Source: Liquorilactobacillus ghanensis DSM 18630 (GTDB taxonomy: Bacteria; Bacillota; Bacilli; Lactobacillales; Lactobacillaceae). Taken from it: a stretch of DNA of 64,000 nucleotides. The notes under the pieces are model-generated. The model was not told where the DNA came from, did no database searches, and was given only the letters and a program-made list of their open reading frames with translations. The stretch spans positions 62,001 to 126,000 of the forward strand of contig NZ_AZGB01000001.1 in assembly GCF_001435235.1 (NCBI RefSeq), written 5' to 3'. The position numbers and the translations under genes were made by a program. Shown piece by piece: positions 32,300 through 42,538 of the stretch. The first letter of the stretch is position 1. Every line of letters starts with the position of its first letter.

Positions 32300-32743
32300 C
32301 TATGATAACAAAGATTTTACAATTGTATTCACTGTTTTGCCATCAGCCTGACCTTTAAGCTTTGGCATGACTGTTTTCATAACTTTACCAAAATCAGCTT
32401 TAGAAGTAGCCCCTATTTCTTTAATAGTAGTTGCAACAATCTCTTTAACCTGATCTTGACTTAACTGCTGCGGCAAATACCGCTCAACAATCTTAATTTC
32501 TGTTTCAACTGCCGGTACCAAATCTTGGCGACCAGCGGCTGAAAACTCTTTAGCTGAATCTTTACGCTGCTTCAGCTCTCGTGACAATACCGCAATCTCT
32601 TCTGAATGATCTAAATCGTGACCCGCTTTAATCTTTTCGTTCATTACAGCTGCCTTCAGCATTCTTACCGTACTGAGGGTCGCTTTATCATGAGCTTTTA
32701 AAGCAGTCTTCAAGTCATTATTCAAGGAATCTAGCAGGCTCAT
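32300..32743 (-). CDS. yqeY: GatB/YqeY domain protein
   Basis: Small protein of 147 residues with the YqeY fold shared with the tail of the GatB amidotransferase subunit, which binds tRNA. The signature MLKAAVMNEKIKAG near residue 28, VEIKIVERYLPQQLS near 85 and the end GKTVNTIVKSLL are typical. It follows rpsU by 22 bases, the conserved rpsU-yqeY pair. Its exact role (amidotransferase-like tRNA binding) is inferred from the fold and not established. Confidence 0.93.
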   Translation of the reverse strand: MSLLDSLNNDLKTALKAHDKATLSTVRMLKAAVMNEKIKAGHDLDHSEEIAVLSRELKQRKDSAKEFSAAGRQDLVPAVETEIKIVERYLPQQLSQDQVKEIVATTIKEIGATSKADFGKVMKTVMPKLKGQADGKTVNTIVKSLLS

Positions 32744-32765
32744 CAGTTCTATCCCTCCTTAGGAA

Positions 32766-32951
32766 TTAGAAACGACGTTTGTTTTTTCGTTTACGCGCTG
32801 CTTCAGATTTTTTCTTGCGTCTCACGCTAGGTTTCTCATAAAACTCACGTTTACGGTATTCTTGTAAAGTACCTGTTTTTGAAACGGAACGTTTGAAGCG
32901 ACGAAGAGCGTCATCAAGGGATTCGTTTTTACGAACGATTGTCTTTGACAT
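32766..32951 (-). CDS. rpsU: 30S ribosomal protein bS21
   Basis: Ribosomal protein of the small subunit platform, near the mRNA exit site. Starts [20 protein letters not shown] at ATG 32951 behind a strong GGAGGGAGGG site; a 16-codon upstream extension is ignored. Highly basic C-terminus ([18 protein letters not shown]), 61 residues. First gene of the rpsU-yqeY transcript. Confidence 0.97.
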   Translation of the reverse strand: MSKTIVRKNESLDDALRRFKRSVSKTGTLQEYRKREFYEKPSVRRKKKSEAARKRKNKRRF

Positions 32952-33029
32952 TTTTGTTTCCCTCCCTCCGAGCTTAAATGTAACCGTCATATTCTGCATA
33001 AATACACAAACTTTTAACAGTTCTTAACT

Positions 33030-33058
33030 ATTATACCTAAAGTAGCAAAGACCGTCAA
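33030..33058 (-). promoter_or_regulatory. Promoter of rpsU-yqeY
   Basis: TTGACG (33058-33053), 17-base spacer, TATAAT (33035-33030) on the minus strand; near-consensus, fitting a ribosomal protein gene. Confidence 0.85.
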
Positions 33059-33071
33059 TAAATAATTCTGC

Positions 33072-33100
33072 TTGCTCTGAATTAGTTATTTTTTTATAAT
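33072..33100 (+). promoter_or_regulatory. Promoter of ppsR
   Basis: TTGCTC (33072-33077), 17-base spacer, TATAAT (33095-33100), divergent from the rpsU promoter and about 29 bases before the ppsR start. Confidence 0.75.
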
Positions 33101-33128
33101 TAATTTATCAAGTGAAGGGGCTGATCAA

Positions 33129-33944
33129 ATGTCAGACACAATTACCATGAATGTTTATATTATTTCCGATTCTCTCGGTGAAACCGGCTACAGTTTAGCT
33201 ACTGCTGCCGCTGTCCAATTTCCAAGAGTAAAATTCAATTACCGCCGTTTTCCGCTAACCCGCAGCAAAGAAAAACTGCAAAAGATTTTGCAAGCGGCAG
33301 AAAATGATAACGCTTTGATTGTTCACACTTTCGTCAATCCGGATTTTTCAGCTTATGTTAATCAATTTGGCGAGCAGCATTCGCTGACAATTCTTGACGG
33401 AATGTCCAATCTGATTCATGCAATGCAACAAAAAAGCGGTGACCAGCCGTTAGGACAGCCTGGCCGCAATCATAAACTGAATCAAACCTATTTCAAGCGA
33501 ATCGACGCCCTTGAATTTGCAGTAACCTATGACGATGGAAAAGATCCCAGCGGCTTTTTGAAAGCTGACATCGTTTTACTGGGGGTTTCACGGACATCTA
33601 AAACTCCGCTTTCGCTTTATCTAGCCAATAAAAATTATCGTGTTGCCAATTTACCGCTGGTTCCACAAGCACAATTGCCTAAAGAAATTTGGCAAGTCCC
33701 GCGGAAAAAGATTTTCGGTCTAACTAATGACCCACAAGTTTTAAACAATATTCGCCGTGAACGGATGATTACCTATGGCTTGGATCCTGATACTACTTAT
33801 TCCAACGTCGATAATATCGAAGCTGAGTTAGCTTATGCGCAAGATTTATACCAAAAACTTGGCTGTACGATCATTAATGTTGCCAGCAAGTCAATCGAAG
33901 AAACTGCTACAATTATTGTCGAACAGCTAGGCAAACTCGATTAA
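33129..33944 (+). CDS. ppsR: Pyruvate, phosphate dikinase regulatory protein (DUF299 kinase/phosphorylase)
   Basis: Bifunctional regulator that inactivates pyruvate phosphate dikinase (or PEP synthase) by ADP-dependent threonine phosphorylation and reactivates it by Pi-dependent removal. The N-terminus YIISDSLGETGYSLATAAA and the P-loop-like GVSRTSKTPLSLYLANKNYR near residue 155 are diagnostic. Length 271 is normal; ATG 33129 follows GAAGGGG. In many Bacilli this gene (yqfL) sits between glyS and dnaG; here it is next to rpsU, on the opposite strand. The partner dikinase gene is not in the window. Confidence 0.93.
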   Translation: MSDTITMNVYIISDSLGETGYSLATAAAVQFPRVKFNYRRFPLTRSKEKLQKILQAAENDNALIVHTFVNPDFSAYVNQFGEQHSLTILDGMSNLIHAMQQKSGDQPLGQPGRNHKLNQTYFKRIDALEFAVTYDDGKDPSGFLKADIVLLGVSRTSKTPLSLYLANKNYRVANLPLVPQAQLPKEIWQVPRKKIFGLTNDPQVLNNIRRERMITYGLDPDTTYSNVDNIEAELAYAQDLYQKLGCTIINVASKSIEETATIIVEQLGKLD

Positions 33945-33952
33945 AAACAGTC

Positions 33953-34858
33953 TTAGTCGAGTTTACCCGCCTGAGCAATTACTTGGTCTTTCATCGCTGG
34001 ATCAAATTTTTGTTCCTGCAACATTTTTATTTCAAAAGCATACGGTGGAAATTGGTGATTTTTATCCAATCCAACATACGGTGTTTCCATGATTTTAGGT
34101 ATATGCTGCAAACTCGGATGATGAGCGATTTTATTCAAAGCTGCAAAGCCGATCGTCCCAAAGCCCAAGTTTTCATGCCGATCTTTATGGCTGCCGCAAG
34201 GATTTTTAGAATCATTCAGATGCAGTACTTGCAGCCGCTGCAAACCAATTACGTGATCAAACTCATTTAATACACCATCGAAATCATTTTTAATATCATA
34301 ACCGGCATCACTGGTGTGGCAGGTATCGAAAGTAACTGATAACTTTTCATTATAAGTTACGCCGTCAATGATCTGGGCTAACTCTTCAAAGGTCCGACCA
34401 ACCTCAGTACCTTTGCCGGCCATGGTTTCAATTGCAATTTGCAGCTGCTGCTGTGGAGTAATGACCTCATTCAAGCCGCGAATGATATTAGCGATCGCAG
34501 CCGACGCTCCAGCACCAACGTGGGCTCCGGGATGAAAAGTCATTTGCTTAGCTCCCAGTGCCTCGGCCCGCGCAACTTCAGCCCGCAAAAATTCAACCGC
34601 AAAAGCAAAATTTTGCGGTTTTTTAGTGTTGCCTAAGTTAATGATGTATGGTGCGTGTACTACCAGTTGTGTAATCCCATGCTGCTGCATAAATTTTTGT
34701 CCCGCAGCGATCTTCATCTCACTTGTTGGCTTACGACGCGTATTTTGCGGTGCTCCCGTGTAAATCATAAATGTATCAGCTTGGTAGCCGGCCGCCTCTT
34801 TTGCAGCGCCTAAAAGCATATCTGGGCTTTTCATACTAACATGTGAACCAATCAGCAT
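33953..34858 (-). CDS. nfo: Endonuclease IV (AP endonuclease)
   Basis: Zinc TIM-barrel enzyme that cuts DNA at abasic sites in base excision repair. The metal-ligand motifs are present: FHPGAHVG near residue 110, [11 protein letters not shown] near 144, [12 protein letters not shown] near 178, [21 protein letters not shown] near 215 (read as two blocks) and METPYV near 258. Length 301 is normal. Convergent with ppsR with only 8 bases between stop codons and no terminator there. Confidence 0.96.
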   Translation of the reverse strand: MLIGSHVSMKSPDMLLGAAKEAAGYQADTFMIYTGAPQNTRRKPTSEMKIAAGQKFMQQHGITQLVVHAPYIINLGNTKKPQNFAFAVEFLRAEVARAEALGAKQMTFHPGAHVGAGASAAIANIIRGLNEVITPQQQLQIAIETMAGKGTEVGRTFEELAQIIDGVTYNEKLSVTFDTCHTSDAGYDIKNDFDGVLNEFDHVIGLQRLQVLHLNDSKNPCGSHKDRHENLGFGTIGFAALNKIAHHPSLQHIPKIMETPYVGLDKNHQFPPYAFEIKMLQEQKFDPAMKDQVIAQAGKLD

Positions 34859-34877
34859 AAATTATCACTCCTTCTTA

Positions 34878-35834
34878 TCAAATAGCCAGTAATATTTGTG
34901 TTAAACGTGGCCGAACCAAACGCAAATACCAATTTACTTTTCCAGGTTGGCGCAAATAATGATTTTTTTTCCAGTCAGGAAACCATTGGTCAATTTTTTG
35001 CCAGACTTGAGCAACCAGCATCTTTTTTTGCTGCCGGTCCGATAACGGTCGAACTTTTCGCAATAAAACATTCCCCAGCAAGTTACGGCAAAAACGATAT
35101 TGAATTTCGGAATAGTAGCGTTCACCATCATGCTGCTGATAATAATCAATAATATCTTGATAAATCCAAAAAATATCCGAAATCTTGCTGGCTTGAGCGT
35201 AAGAAATCGAATCACTGCGCTGGCGATAATGAACTTCCGCTTGTGTATCAACTGCTATTTCATTGATATCTTTTAGAAACAAAACCAGCTTGAAAAAGAA
35301 ATTTTGATCCTCATACAATTTACCTTTGGGAAACTCGACTTTCGTCTGCAATAGCCATTCACGCTGATACATTTTATTCCAAGCCACAACTCGCCCGTTA
35401 ACTAAATAATCTTGCAGCGATGAATAGCCGCTACGCTGATCCAAACGCTGGTGATCAGCATATTCCCAAACAAAGTTGCACTCTACCAGCCGCTTTGTTC
35501 CTTGGTTAGTCAAGTCATACATGCGTTCCAACATTTTTCTTTCAACATAATCATCAGAATCAATAAATAAAACATACTGTCCCTGGCAGCGGGCTAAACC
35601 ATAATTGCGTGCATCCGACAAACCACCATTTTCTTTAGTCAGTAGCTGCAGCAGCGCCGGATAACGTTTCACATAATCTTGACAAATTTGCGCTGAATTA
35701 TCGGTACTGCCATCATTTACTAAAATAACCTCATAGTCTTGCAGCCTAAAGGTTTGCTGAACCAGACTATCAAGGCAGGCTGGTAAAAATTCAGCTACAT
35801 TATAAACAGGAACCACAATACTGATTTTTTTCAT
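34878..35834 (-). CDS. Family 2 glycosyltransferase
   Basis: Cytoplasmic glycosyltransferase that probably adds a sugar to a cell-surface glycan. GT-A fold start MKKISIVVPVYNVAEFLPAC, then VILVNDGSTDNSA near residue 35 and the metal-binding FIDSDDYV near 92. No clear membrane anchor. Start ATG 35834 (GGAGG 11 bases upstream) is chosen over a 72-codon extension that overlaps the neighbouring gene. Length 318. Last of three glycosyltransferase genes on the minus strand; acceptor and donor cannot be read from the sequence. Confidence 0.88.
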   Translation of the reverse strand: MKKISIVVPVYNVAEFLPACLDSLVQQTFRLQDYEVILVNDGSTDNSAQICQDYVKRYPALLQLLTKENGGLSDARNYGLARCQGQYVLFIDSDDYVERKMLERMYDLTNQGTKRLVECNFVWEYADHQRLDQRSGYSSLQDYLVNGRVVAWNKMYQREWLLQTKVEFPKGKLYEDQNFFFKLVLFLKDINEIAVDTQAEVHYRQRSDSISYAQASKISDIFWIYQDIIDYYQQHDGERYYSEIQYRFCRNLLGNVLLRKVRPLSDRQQKKMLVAQVWQKIDQWFPDWKKNHYLRQPGKVNWYLRLVRPRLTQILLAI

Positions 35835-35850
35835 CTTGCCTGCTACCTCC

Positions 35851-36624
35851 TTAATGCTTAAACAATGCGCGCATTCTGCGTGCCAGCGCCCAATTGGCAC
35901 GTAATACCCAATTAAAACGCATCCCCCATTTTTTCCCGAATTTTCGATTAACCTGTCGAATGATTTGAATATGCCGGAGATTCGTTGCATTCTGCCAAGT
36001 AGCACCATAATGATGAATGCTATGCGAATTGGACGTTGTTTTGATTTCACCGGTCAAGAAATCCATTGGCGCAAAATAGTCCGTCGGGAAGATTTTGACT
36101 CCGGCGGTTGTTTGCATTTGATTATTAGGCTGTAATCCATGTTTGAGCAAAAAATCAGTTGTGTAAACTGGGATCGTCAAAGTATTGAGTTTGCCTTCCG
36201 GTGTAATAAAATCTATTCCGTCGTACATCTGACGTAATTTTAAAATTGTTGGGTTATTTTTTTGAGCACCAAAGCCCAATCCCGGAGCAACTGAATACCC
36301 CTTTTCATTTTCCTCAAAACCCATAAAAGCTTGACAAGACAAGACATCATCAAAATTCCGCAAAAGTTCAACATCAGTATCCAGATAAATACCACCATAA
36401 CGATAAACAACATCAAAGCTGAGATAATCAGAAACAAAACCCCATTTTTTCTTGGCTGCTGCTTGAGCCATATAACGATTCTGCTGAATATCATAATTGC
36501 TTTCATCCCAGCGAATTATTTGATAATCTGGGCATTTTTCCTGCCAACTGTGTAAATATCGCTGATACTCGGCAGGCAGTTCTTTAGAACCGAACCAACA
36601 ATAATGTATTATTTTAGGTATCAT
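35851..36624 (-). CDS. Glycosyltransferase with DXD motif (GT32/capsular type)
   Basis: Sugar transferase of the OCH1-like DXD family, common in capsule and wall polysaccharide clusters. MIPKIIHYCWFGSKELP at the start, SDYLSFDVVYRYGGIYLD followed by TDVEL (the DXD site) near residue 85 and the late SIHHYGATWQ motif near 221. Start ATG 36624 with GGAGA 6 bases upstream; 257 residues. It lies 16-18 bases from both neighbours, so the three glycosyltransferases form one unit. Confidence 0.88.
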   Translation of the reverse strand: MIPKIIHYCWFGSKELPAEYQRYLHSWQEKCPDYQIIRWDESNYDIQQNRYMAQAAAKKKWGFVSDYLSFDVVYRYGGIYLDTDVELLRNFDDVLSCQAFMGFEENEKGYSVAPGLGFGAQKNNPTILKLRQMYDGIDFITPEGKLNTLTIPVYTTDFLLKHGLQPNNQMQTTAGVKIFPTDYFAPMDFLTGEIKTTSNSHSIHHYGATWQNATNLRHIQIIRQVNRKFGKKWGMRFNWVLRANWALARRMRALFKH

Positions 36625-36642
36625 CGTTTTCTCCATTCACTG

Positions 36643-37662
36643 TCAATTAATCATTTTTTTGACGGCCGTCTTGATATACGCTCCACGACGCATTTTATTT
36701 CCAACTTGTTGGACTTGATATTGCATTTGCTGATATTCTTCCTTGCTGACAGCGGCTAATTTGGCATCAAGATCCTGCAGTGACGCAACAGCGATTCCCA
36801 AGCCCTGAGAAGTAATAAAATCAGCTAAAGCTGCTTCTTGAGCGATAACTACTGGCAATCCCGAACTCAAATATAATGATGTCTTATGCGGATCATTATA
36901 TTTCAAATATGCTCCGAACTTTCCAGCTGTCTGATCTAAACGGCTGCCATCCCAAACTAAGCCAAAGTTTCCTTGCAAGTGAGCCGGCAGTTCTTCCGGC
37001 GTAAATGAACCATGGTAAGCGGCCTGCTGTTTTAGCTCAGCCGCCGGATTCGGTCCAAATAAGTGCAATTGATGCTGCAGGTGTAATTCCTGTAAAAAAT
37101 CAGCTTTAGCCAAATTACCGGCGTAACACAAACTCCCCTGATAATCGGCTGTTTCAATCATTGGCTGCGGATTGTCATAATCAAAAATTTGCAGCTCTAC
37201 CATTGGCACGTGAACCCCATTTTTTTGCAGCCAATCCCGCATTTTAGCGTTATGAACAATCAAACCGTCACTTTGATTAAAAAAAGCAATCTCCCAAGCA
37301 ATAAAAGCTGGATCATGACTAAATGCGCGCAACGATTCTACATCATGAATAATCAAATAAACTTTTGCTGCTGTGTTTTTCTTAGCATTCATTAAGATTG
37401 CCTGATTCGTCCGCTGATTAAAAGCCGGGTATTGAAAAAAAATATTAGCCGCCGGTAAATGCTTTAATCGCCGAGGAATATCCCACCAGCTTTGTTTATA
37501 ACTTAGCAGCTCAGCTTTGCGAGCTCCTTGAAAATAAAAATCAATTGCCTGAAAATCAAGTTCACCCAAAAATTTTTCAATATCACGTTTAGCCTTTGGA
37601 CCGGCTTCATTTTGACTTTTATCATACATTCCGATTACATAATTTTTCATGCTGCTTAACAA
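36643..37662 (-). CDS. Gtf3-like glycosyltransferase (galactofuranosyl/glucosyltransferase family)
   Basis: A 339-residue protein resembling Gtf3-type GT-B enzymes, which in streptococci and lactobacilli extend glycans on serine-rich adhesins or surface polymers. Recognisable blocks are FFQYPAFNQRTNQAILMNAKK near residue 77 (in parts), IHDVESLR near 105, DGLIVHNAKMRDWL near 133 and GLVWDGSRLDQTAGKFGAYL near 234, then LKYNDPHKTSLYLSSGLPVV. The start is TTG 37662 or ATG 37650. No serine-rich adhesin or secA2 gene is nearby, so the acceptor is unknown. Confidence 0.8.
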   Translation of the reverse strand: MLSSMKNYVIGMYDKSQNEAGPKAKRDIEKFLGELDFQAIDFYFQGARKAELLSYKQSWWDIPRRLKHLPAANIFFQYPAFNQRTNQAILMNAKKNTAAKVYLIIHDVESLRAFSHDPAFIAWEIAFFNQSDGLIVHNAKMRDWLQKNGVHVPMVELQIFDYDNPQPMIETADYQGSLCYAGNLAKADFLQELHLQHQLHLFGPNPAAELKQQAAYHGSFTPEELPAHLQGNFGLVWDGSRLDQTAGKFGAYLKYNDPHKTSLYLSSGLPVVIAQEAALADFITSQGLGIAVASLQDLDAKLAAVSKEEYQQMQYQVQQVGNKMRRGAYIKTAVKKMIN

Positions 37663-37679
37663 TCAACCTTTCACTTGAC

Positions 37680-38561
37680 TTATGGTTCTGGTTCATAGAA
37701 GCGGCCCATGATCTCAACATTTTCAGCAATACTGACAAAGGCATATGGATCAGACTCTTCCATAGCTGCTTTCAGTTCCGATTGCTCATAGCGTGAAATA
37801 ACCGTAAACAGAATTGTTTTTTGATCATGACGATAAGCACCTTCTGCACCATGAACAATGGTAATTCCGCGCGGCAATCGGCTTTGAATACAATCAATCA
37901 CACTTCGCGGCTTGTTCGTAACGATCATAACCTGCATTTTTTGCTGACGAGTATAAACCATATCCATAACACGAGCATTGATAAAAATTCCCAATGCTGA
38001 ATAAAAAGCATATGGCCAACCATAAACAGCTCCTGCAGCTAAGATAATAAAGAAATTAAAACACAAATTGATCGTACCGATACTTTTGCCAGTTCTCTTG
38101 CGCAAAGTTAACCCCAAAATATCCAAACCACCGGTCGAAATTCCATTTTTTAAAGCCAATCCTGTTCCGAAACCATTGATTGCTGCCCCAAAGATCGCAC
38201 AAATAATCGGATCTTTAGTCAGCGTAACTGCCGATAATGATTTAATCATTATACTTGAACAAACAACTGCCAAAATTGTAAAGAAAGTAAAGCGGTGTCC
38301 AATTTGTTTCCAAGCTAAGACAAACAATGGTAAATTCAAAAGAAACAGCAATAAAGCAACTGATGGATGAAAAGTATGCGCTAGATACCGATTTCCCAGC
38401 GACGTTAATAACTGTGCCAATCCAGTAATTCCTGATGAATATATTTTACCTGGTGTCCAAAAAAAATTCATTGCGATAGAAACTAAAATTCCATAAATAA
38501 ATGCCGTTGAAGCCCGTGCTACATACTGATGTCGCTTCCAGATCCGCTGAAGCTCATCCAT
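37680..38561 (-). CDS. YitT family membrane protein (DUF161/DUF2179)
   Basis: Integral membrane protein of 293 residues with five or six helices in the first 200 residues (YitT/DUF161; GITGLAQLL near 47 and GLALKNGISTGGLDILGL near 130) and a cytosolic C-terminal DUF2179 domain (VMIVTNKPRSVIDCIQ from about 210). Start ATG 38561 behind GGGAGG. Members are suspected transporters or regulators, but no substrate is established. It sits between msrA and the glycosyltransferases with an 18-base gap to the latter. Confidence 0.9.
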   Translation of the reverse strand: MDELQRIWKRHQYVARASTAFIYGILVSIAMNFFWTPGKIYSSGITGLAQLLTSLGNRYLAHTFHPSVALLLFLLNLPLFVLAWKQIGHRFTFFTILAVVCSSIMIKSLSAVTLTKDPIICAIFGAAINGFGTGLALKNGISTGGLDILGLTLRKRTGKSIGTINLCFNFFIILAAGAVYGWPYAFYSALGIFINARVMDMVYTRQQKMQVMIVTNKPRSVIDCIQSRLPRGITIVHGAEGAYRHDQKTILFTVISRYEQSELKAAMEESDPYAFVSIAENVEIMGRFYEPEP

Positions 38562-38596
38562 CTTTCTTCCTCCCAAACCATTTCAATTTTAATTAC

Positions 38597-39121
38597 TCAA
38601 CCTTGCCAATGCTGCTGACTAAACTGGTGCCGCTGACCTGTTTCAGCTGCATATCGAGTCGGATCTTTGCGATAAAAATCCTGATGATAATCTTCTGCTG
38701 GATAAAATGGACCAGCAGCTTCAATTTTAGTTACAATTGGCTTAGTAAAACGACCACTTGCAGCCAATTTAGCCCGTGATGCCAGCGCAATTTTCTTTTG
38801 CTGCTCACTATTGGTAAAAATTACTGGCCGATAGCTATCGCCACGATCTTGAAACTGCCCCATCTCATCGGTTGGATCAGTTTGCTGCCAATAAATTTCA
38901 ACTAATTGGGCATATGAAATAATTGTCGGATCAAAAGTAATTTTGACTGCTTCGGTATGACCTGTAGTCTGCGAACAAACTTGCTCATAAGTTGGATTAG
39001 GAACATGACCACCCGTGTAACCCGAGACAACACTGATAATTCCCGGTTGTTGATCAAAGGGATGTACCATACACCAAAAACAGCCGCCAGCAAAAATTGC
39101 CGTTTCAATTTGTTTATCCAT
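38597..39121 (-). CDS. msrA: Peptide methionine sulfoxide reductase MsrA
   Basis: Reduces methionine-S-sulfoxide in oxidised proteins. The catalytic motif [11 protein letters not shown] is near residue 13, with the [20 protein letters not shown] block near 37 and [10 protein letters not shown] near 142. Length 174 is normal; no fused MsrB domain. Good GGAGG site before ATG 39121. Confidence 0.96.
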   Translation of the reverse strand: MDKQIETAIFAGGCFWCMVHPFDQQPGIISVVSGYTGGHVPNPTYEQVCSQTTGHTEAVKITFDPTIISYAQLVEIYWQQTDPTDEMGQFQDRGDSYRPVIFTNSEQQKKIALASRAKLAASGRFTKPIVTKIEAAGPFYPAEDYHQDFYRKDPTRYAAETGQRHQFSQQHWQG

Positions 39122-39187
39122 ATTAATACCCTCCGTTTCTTAATCACTGATAAAGATAACTTAAAATTTCTAGTTGCGCAAGCAAAA

Positions 39188-39217
39188 AAAAATCCAGAGA
39201 ATTAACTTTCTCTAGAT
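39188..39217 (-). terminator. Terminator of hisS-aspS
   Basis: ATCTAGAGAA / TTCTCTGGAT stem on the minus strand (39217-39208 with 39201-39192, one G-U) and nine T. Confidence 0.9.
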
Positions 39218-39231
39218 TTTAATCCTGATGC

Positions 39232-40992
39232 TTAGTTATCTTGAATCTCCAAGCCTAATTCATCCAACTGTTTTTGAACAACAGTTGATGGTGCATTGGT
39301 CAACGGCTCAGAAGCTTTCGAGTTCTTCGGAAAGGCAATTACCTCACGAATATTTTCTTTGCCGGATAACAGCATTGCAAAACGGTCCAAACCAATTGCC
39401 AAGCCGCCATGTGGTGGAAAACCATAATCCAAAGCATCTAAGAAGAAACCAAATTGTTTTTCTGCACGTTCTTTAGTGAATCCAAGTGCCTTAAACATTT
39501 TCTCTTGAATATCGCGCTGGTGAATACGAATCGAACCGCCGCCCAATTCAAAACCATTTAAAACAATATCATAGCTTTGTGCATGAGCCTGATGCGGATC
39601 AGTATCCAACAAGCCAATATCTTCTTCATTCGGCATTGTAAATGGATGATGAGCTGCGATATAGCGATGGAATTCTTCACTATATTCAAATAATGGCCAA
39701 TCAACTACCCACAAGAAATTGAATTTTGATTTATCGATCATATCCATTTCATGTGCAATGCTGATTCGTAAATACCCCAAGGCATCGGCTACCACTTTGC
39801 GTGTATCAGCTACAAACAAAATTAAATCGCCAGTTTTAGCATGAGCCGTTTGTCTGATCACTTCAACTGAATCTTTAAAGAACTTCGCTACCGGACCTGA
39901 GAAACCGTCATCCGTTACTTTCAGCCAAGCTAAGCCCTTGGCACCGAAGCGTTTAATATAATCTTGTTTTGCATCAATTTCCTTGCGTGAATATTTCTCA
40001 GCACCACCGGGAACCACAATTGCTTTAACCTGACCGCCTTTTTCCAAGACTGTCTGGAAGACCTTGAAATCAACATCCTTAACGGCTGGTGCCATATCTG
40101 TTAATTCCATTCCAAAGCGTGTATCCGGTTTATCTGAACCAAAACGATCCATTGCTTCATCCCAAGTAATTCGTGGTAACGGGAATTTGATATCAATACC
40201 CAAAACATCTTTCATTACACGCTGCAACAAGCCTTCAGTAATTTTTTGAATGTCTTCTGCCGTCAAAAATGATGTTTCTAAATCAATTTGTGTAAATTCC
40301 GGCTGCCGATCGCCACGCAGATCTTCATCACGGAAGCAACGAGCAATTTGATAATAACGATCAAAACCAGCTCCCATTAATAACTGTTTGAATAACTGCG
40401 GTGATTGCGGCAAAGCATAGAAATGCCCCGGATAAACGCGTGAAGGTACCAAATAATCACGCGCGCCTTCAGGTGTTGATTTGGTCAGATAAGGCGTTTC
40501 AATATTAATGAAATCCTGTTCATCTAAATAACGATGAACCGCTTGGGTGATCTTGCTGCGCAAAATAATCGCCTGTTGCATTTCTGGCCGGCGTAGATCC
40601 AAATAACGATACTTCAAACGCAAATCATCCGTTACATTGATGTTATTTTCAATATAAAATGGCGGCGTCTTAGCTTTATTTAAGATCTTAACTTGGTGAA
40701 CTTCTACCTCGATCGTACCGGTTTTCATCTTAGGATTGATTTCAGCATCCGAACGACGAACCACCGCGCCGGCAATTTCAATTACATATTCACTACGCAG
40801 CTGATCAGCAATTGCCAAGGCTTCTGGATCAAATTCATGACTGAAAACCAACTGCACAATTCCAGTCCGATCGCGTAAATCAATAAAAATCAATTTACCA
40901 AGATCACGCCGTTTTTGTACCCAGCCCTGCAGACAAACTCGCTGATCCAAAAAGCTCTCATTAACTAAGCCACAATAGGTTGTTCTTTTCAT
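39232..40992 (-). CDS. aspS: Aspartyl-tRNA synthetase
   Basis: Class II synthetase charging tRNA-Asp. N-terminal anticodon-binding OB fold (about 1-105, [20 protein letters not shown]), motif 2 region [20 protein letters not shown] near 216, the bacterial GAD insertion (about 290-400) and motif 3 [15 protein letters not shown] near 530. Length 586 is normal. Starts 18 bases after the hisS stop; the pair shares the upstream T-box. Confidence 0.98.
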   Translation of the reverse strand: MKRTTYCGLVNESFLDQRVCLQGWVQKRRDLGKLIFIDLRDRTGIVQLVFSHEFDPEALAIADQLRSEYVIEIAGAVVRRSDAEINPKMKTGTIEVEVHQVKILNKAKTPPFYIENNINVTDDLRLKYRYLDLRRPEMQQAIILRSKITQAVHRYLDEQDFINIETPYLTKSTPEGARDYLVPSRVYPGHFYALPQSPQLFKQLLMGAGFDRYYQIARCFRDEDLRGDRQPEFTQIDLETSFLTAEDIQKITEGLLQRVMKDVLGIDIKFPLPRITWDEAMDRFGSDKPDTRFGMELTDMAPAVKDVDFKVFQTVLEKGGQVKAIVVPGGAEKYSRKEIDAKQDYIKRFGAKGLAWLKVTDDGFSGPVAKFFKDSVEVIRQTAHAKTGDLILFVADTRKVVADALGYLRISIAHEMDMIDKSKFNFLWVVDWPLFEYSEEFHRYIAAHHPFTMPNEEDIGLLDTDPHQAHAQSYDIVLNGFELGGGSIRIHQRDIQEKMFKALGFTKERAEKQFGFFLDALDYGFPPHGGLAIGLDRFAMLLSGKENIREVIAFPKNSKASEPLTNAPSTVVQKQLDELGLEIQDN

Positions 40993-41009
40993 TTTTTTGT
41001 TACTCCCTC

Positions 41010-42296
41010 TTATTCAAATTGTTGCCAAATTTTAGCAAAATTTTGGAAAACATCAGTCAAACTGACCGTTTTTTCCGTTCCAGTTGCCATCTGTTTTAAT
41101 TTAGCTGTCTGACTAGCCAATTCACTTTCACCAATTATCAAAGTATACTTAGCTTTTAACCGGCTGGCCGTTTTGAACTGGCTTTTAGGCTTGCGCTGTA
41201 AATAATCCCGATCAGCAGTAAAGCCGGCTTGGCGAATTGCTTGGACCAATTTTAAAGCCGCCGAATTTGTTTCCGCACCAATTCCGACTACATAAACATC
41301 CAACGGTGCTGCTTGCCATTGCTGATATTTTTCGGCAGCCAAAATCAATAACAGCCGCTCAACACCTAAGCCGAAACCGATCCCCGGAACTTCCGGACCA
41401 CCAAGTTGTTCAACTAAGCCGTTATACCGGCCACCGGCACAAACTGTCGTCCATTTGCCAGCAAAAGCAGTTGAATTACTCATAATTTCAAAAATCGTAT
41501 GATTATAGTAATCCAAGCCGCGAACCATGGTCGCATCAAGTTCAAATGGCAACTTTAAATCGGTCAGCAATTGCTGCACAGCAGCAAAATGCTCTTGTGC
41601 AGCCGGTGTCAGATAATCAACGATCTGCGGAGCCGCTGCTACAATTTCTTGATCATGTGGATCTTTGCTGTCAAGTACCCGCAAGGGATTTTTCTTCAAT
41701 CTAGTTTGTGAATCCTTGCTCAGTTCCGCCGCATATGGGGTCAAGTAATCAACCAAGGCTTGATGATAAGCTTGCCGCGTTGCTTGATCTCCCAAAGTAT
41801 TTAAAGTTAATTTTACTTGCTTGATTCCCAGATCATTCAGCAAATTCATCGCCATGGCAATCACTTCAACATCTAAAGCCGGGCTGTCAACACCGAAAGC
41901 TTCAACTCCAATTTGATGAAATTGCCGTAACCGGCCTGATTGTGGTCGCTCATAGCGAAACATTGGGCCCATGTAATAAGTTTTGAATGGACGGGGAATT
42001 TCTGGCCCATAAAGTTTATTTTCAACATATGCCCGTACAACTCCGGCCGTTCCTTCCGGTCGCAATGTAATATGGCGCTCACCTTTATCATAAAAATCAT
42101 ACATTTCTTTGGTAACAATATCTGAAGTTTCTCCCGATGTTCGTGAAAAAACTTCAAAATTTTCAAAAATCGGCGTTCTGATTTCCTGATAACGATATTT
42201 TTGAAAAACTTTGCGGGCAGTTTCTTCAATTTGCTGCCACTTTTCCGACTCGCCCGGAATAATATCATTCGTACCTTTTGGACGCTGATACTTCAT
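41010..42296 (-). CDS. hisS: Histidyl-tRNA synthetase
   Basis: Class II synthetase for tRNA-His. [20 protein letters not shown] at the start, [17 protein letters not shown] near residue 82 (motif 2 region), the HisA motif [11 protein letters not shown] near 258 and a C-terminal anticodon-binding domain from about 330. ATG 42296 with a GGGGG site is preferred to an extension that runs into the T-box terminator. Length 428 is normal. Confidence 0.97.
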   Translation of the reverse strand: MKYQRPKGTNDIIPGESEKWQQIEETARKVFQKYRYQEIRTPIFENFEVFSRTSGETSDIVTKEMYDFYDKGERHITLRPEGTAGVVRAYVENKLYGPEIPRPFKTYYMGPMFRYERPQSGRLRQFHQIGVEAFGVDSPALDVEVIAMAMNLLNDLGIKQVKLTLNTLGDQATRQAYHQALVDYLTPYAAELSKDSQTRLKKNPLRVLDSKDPHDQEIVAAAPQIVDYLTPAAQEHFAAVQQLLTDLKLPFELDATMVRGLDYYNHTIFEIMSNSTAFAGKWTTVCAGGRYNGLVEQLGGPEVPGIGFGLGVERLLLILAAEKYQQWQAAPLDVYVVGIGAETNSAALKLVQAIRQAGFTADRDYLQRKPKSQFKTASRLKAKYTLIIGESELASQTAKLKQMATGTEKTVSLTDVFQNFAKIWQQFE

Positions 42297-42321
42297 TGTT
42301 TGTTTCCCCCTAAAAATAAAA

Positions 42322-42531
42322 TAAAAAAAGCCCTGCCGAATTTCGACAAGGGCGCTTAAAGAGCACGGTACCACCTTTATTTATGCTTTTGGATAACGCC
42401 CCAGCAGCGGTACGGTCGCCCGTACACCTCGAAAGTGTCTTTCACTTGCAACACTCAATGGGACTCGCACCAAAACTCCCTTCGCTGACTGAGAAAACAA
42501 GCTACTCTTCTTCCGTTCGGTTTTTAGACAC
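42322..42531 (-). promoter_or_regulatory. T-box leader of hisS-aspS
   Basis: T-box core AAGGTGGTACCGTGCT on the minus strand (42377-42362) followed by the terminator GCCCTTGTCG / CGGCAGGGC and seven T (42353-42324). The stem I distal motif GGTGCGAGTCC lies near 42470. The specifier (His or Asp) was not resolved by eye. Confidence 0.9.
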
Positions 42532-42538
42532 TGTAGTA

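Noticed and set aside
35835-36050. N-terminal extension of the GT2 gene by 72 codons
   Set aside because: It overlaps the upstream glycosyltransferase gene out of frame; the GT2 fold begins exactly at the internal ATG with a ribosome site.
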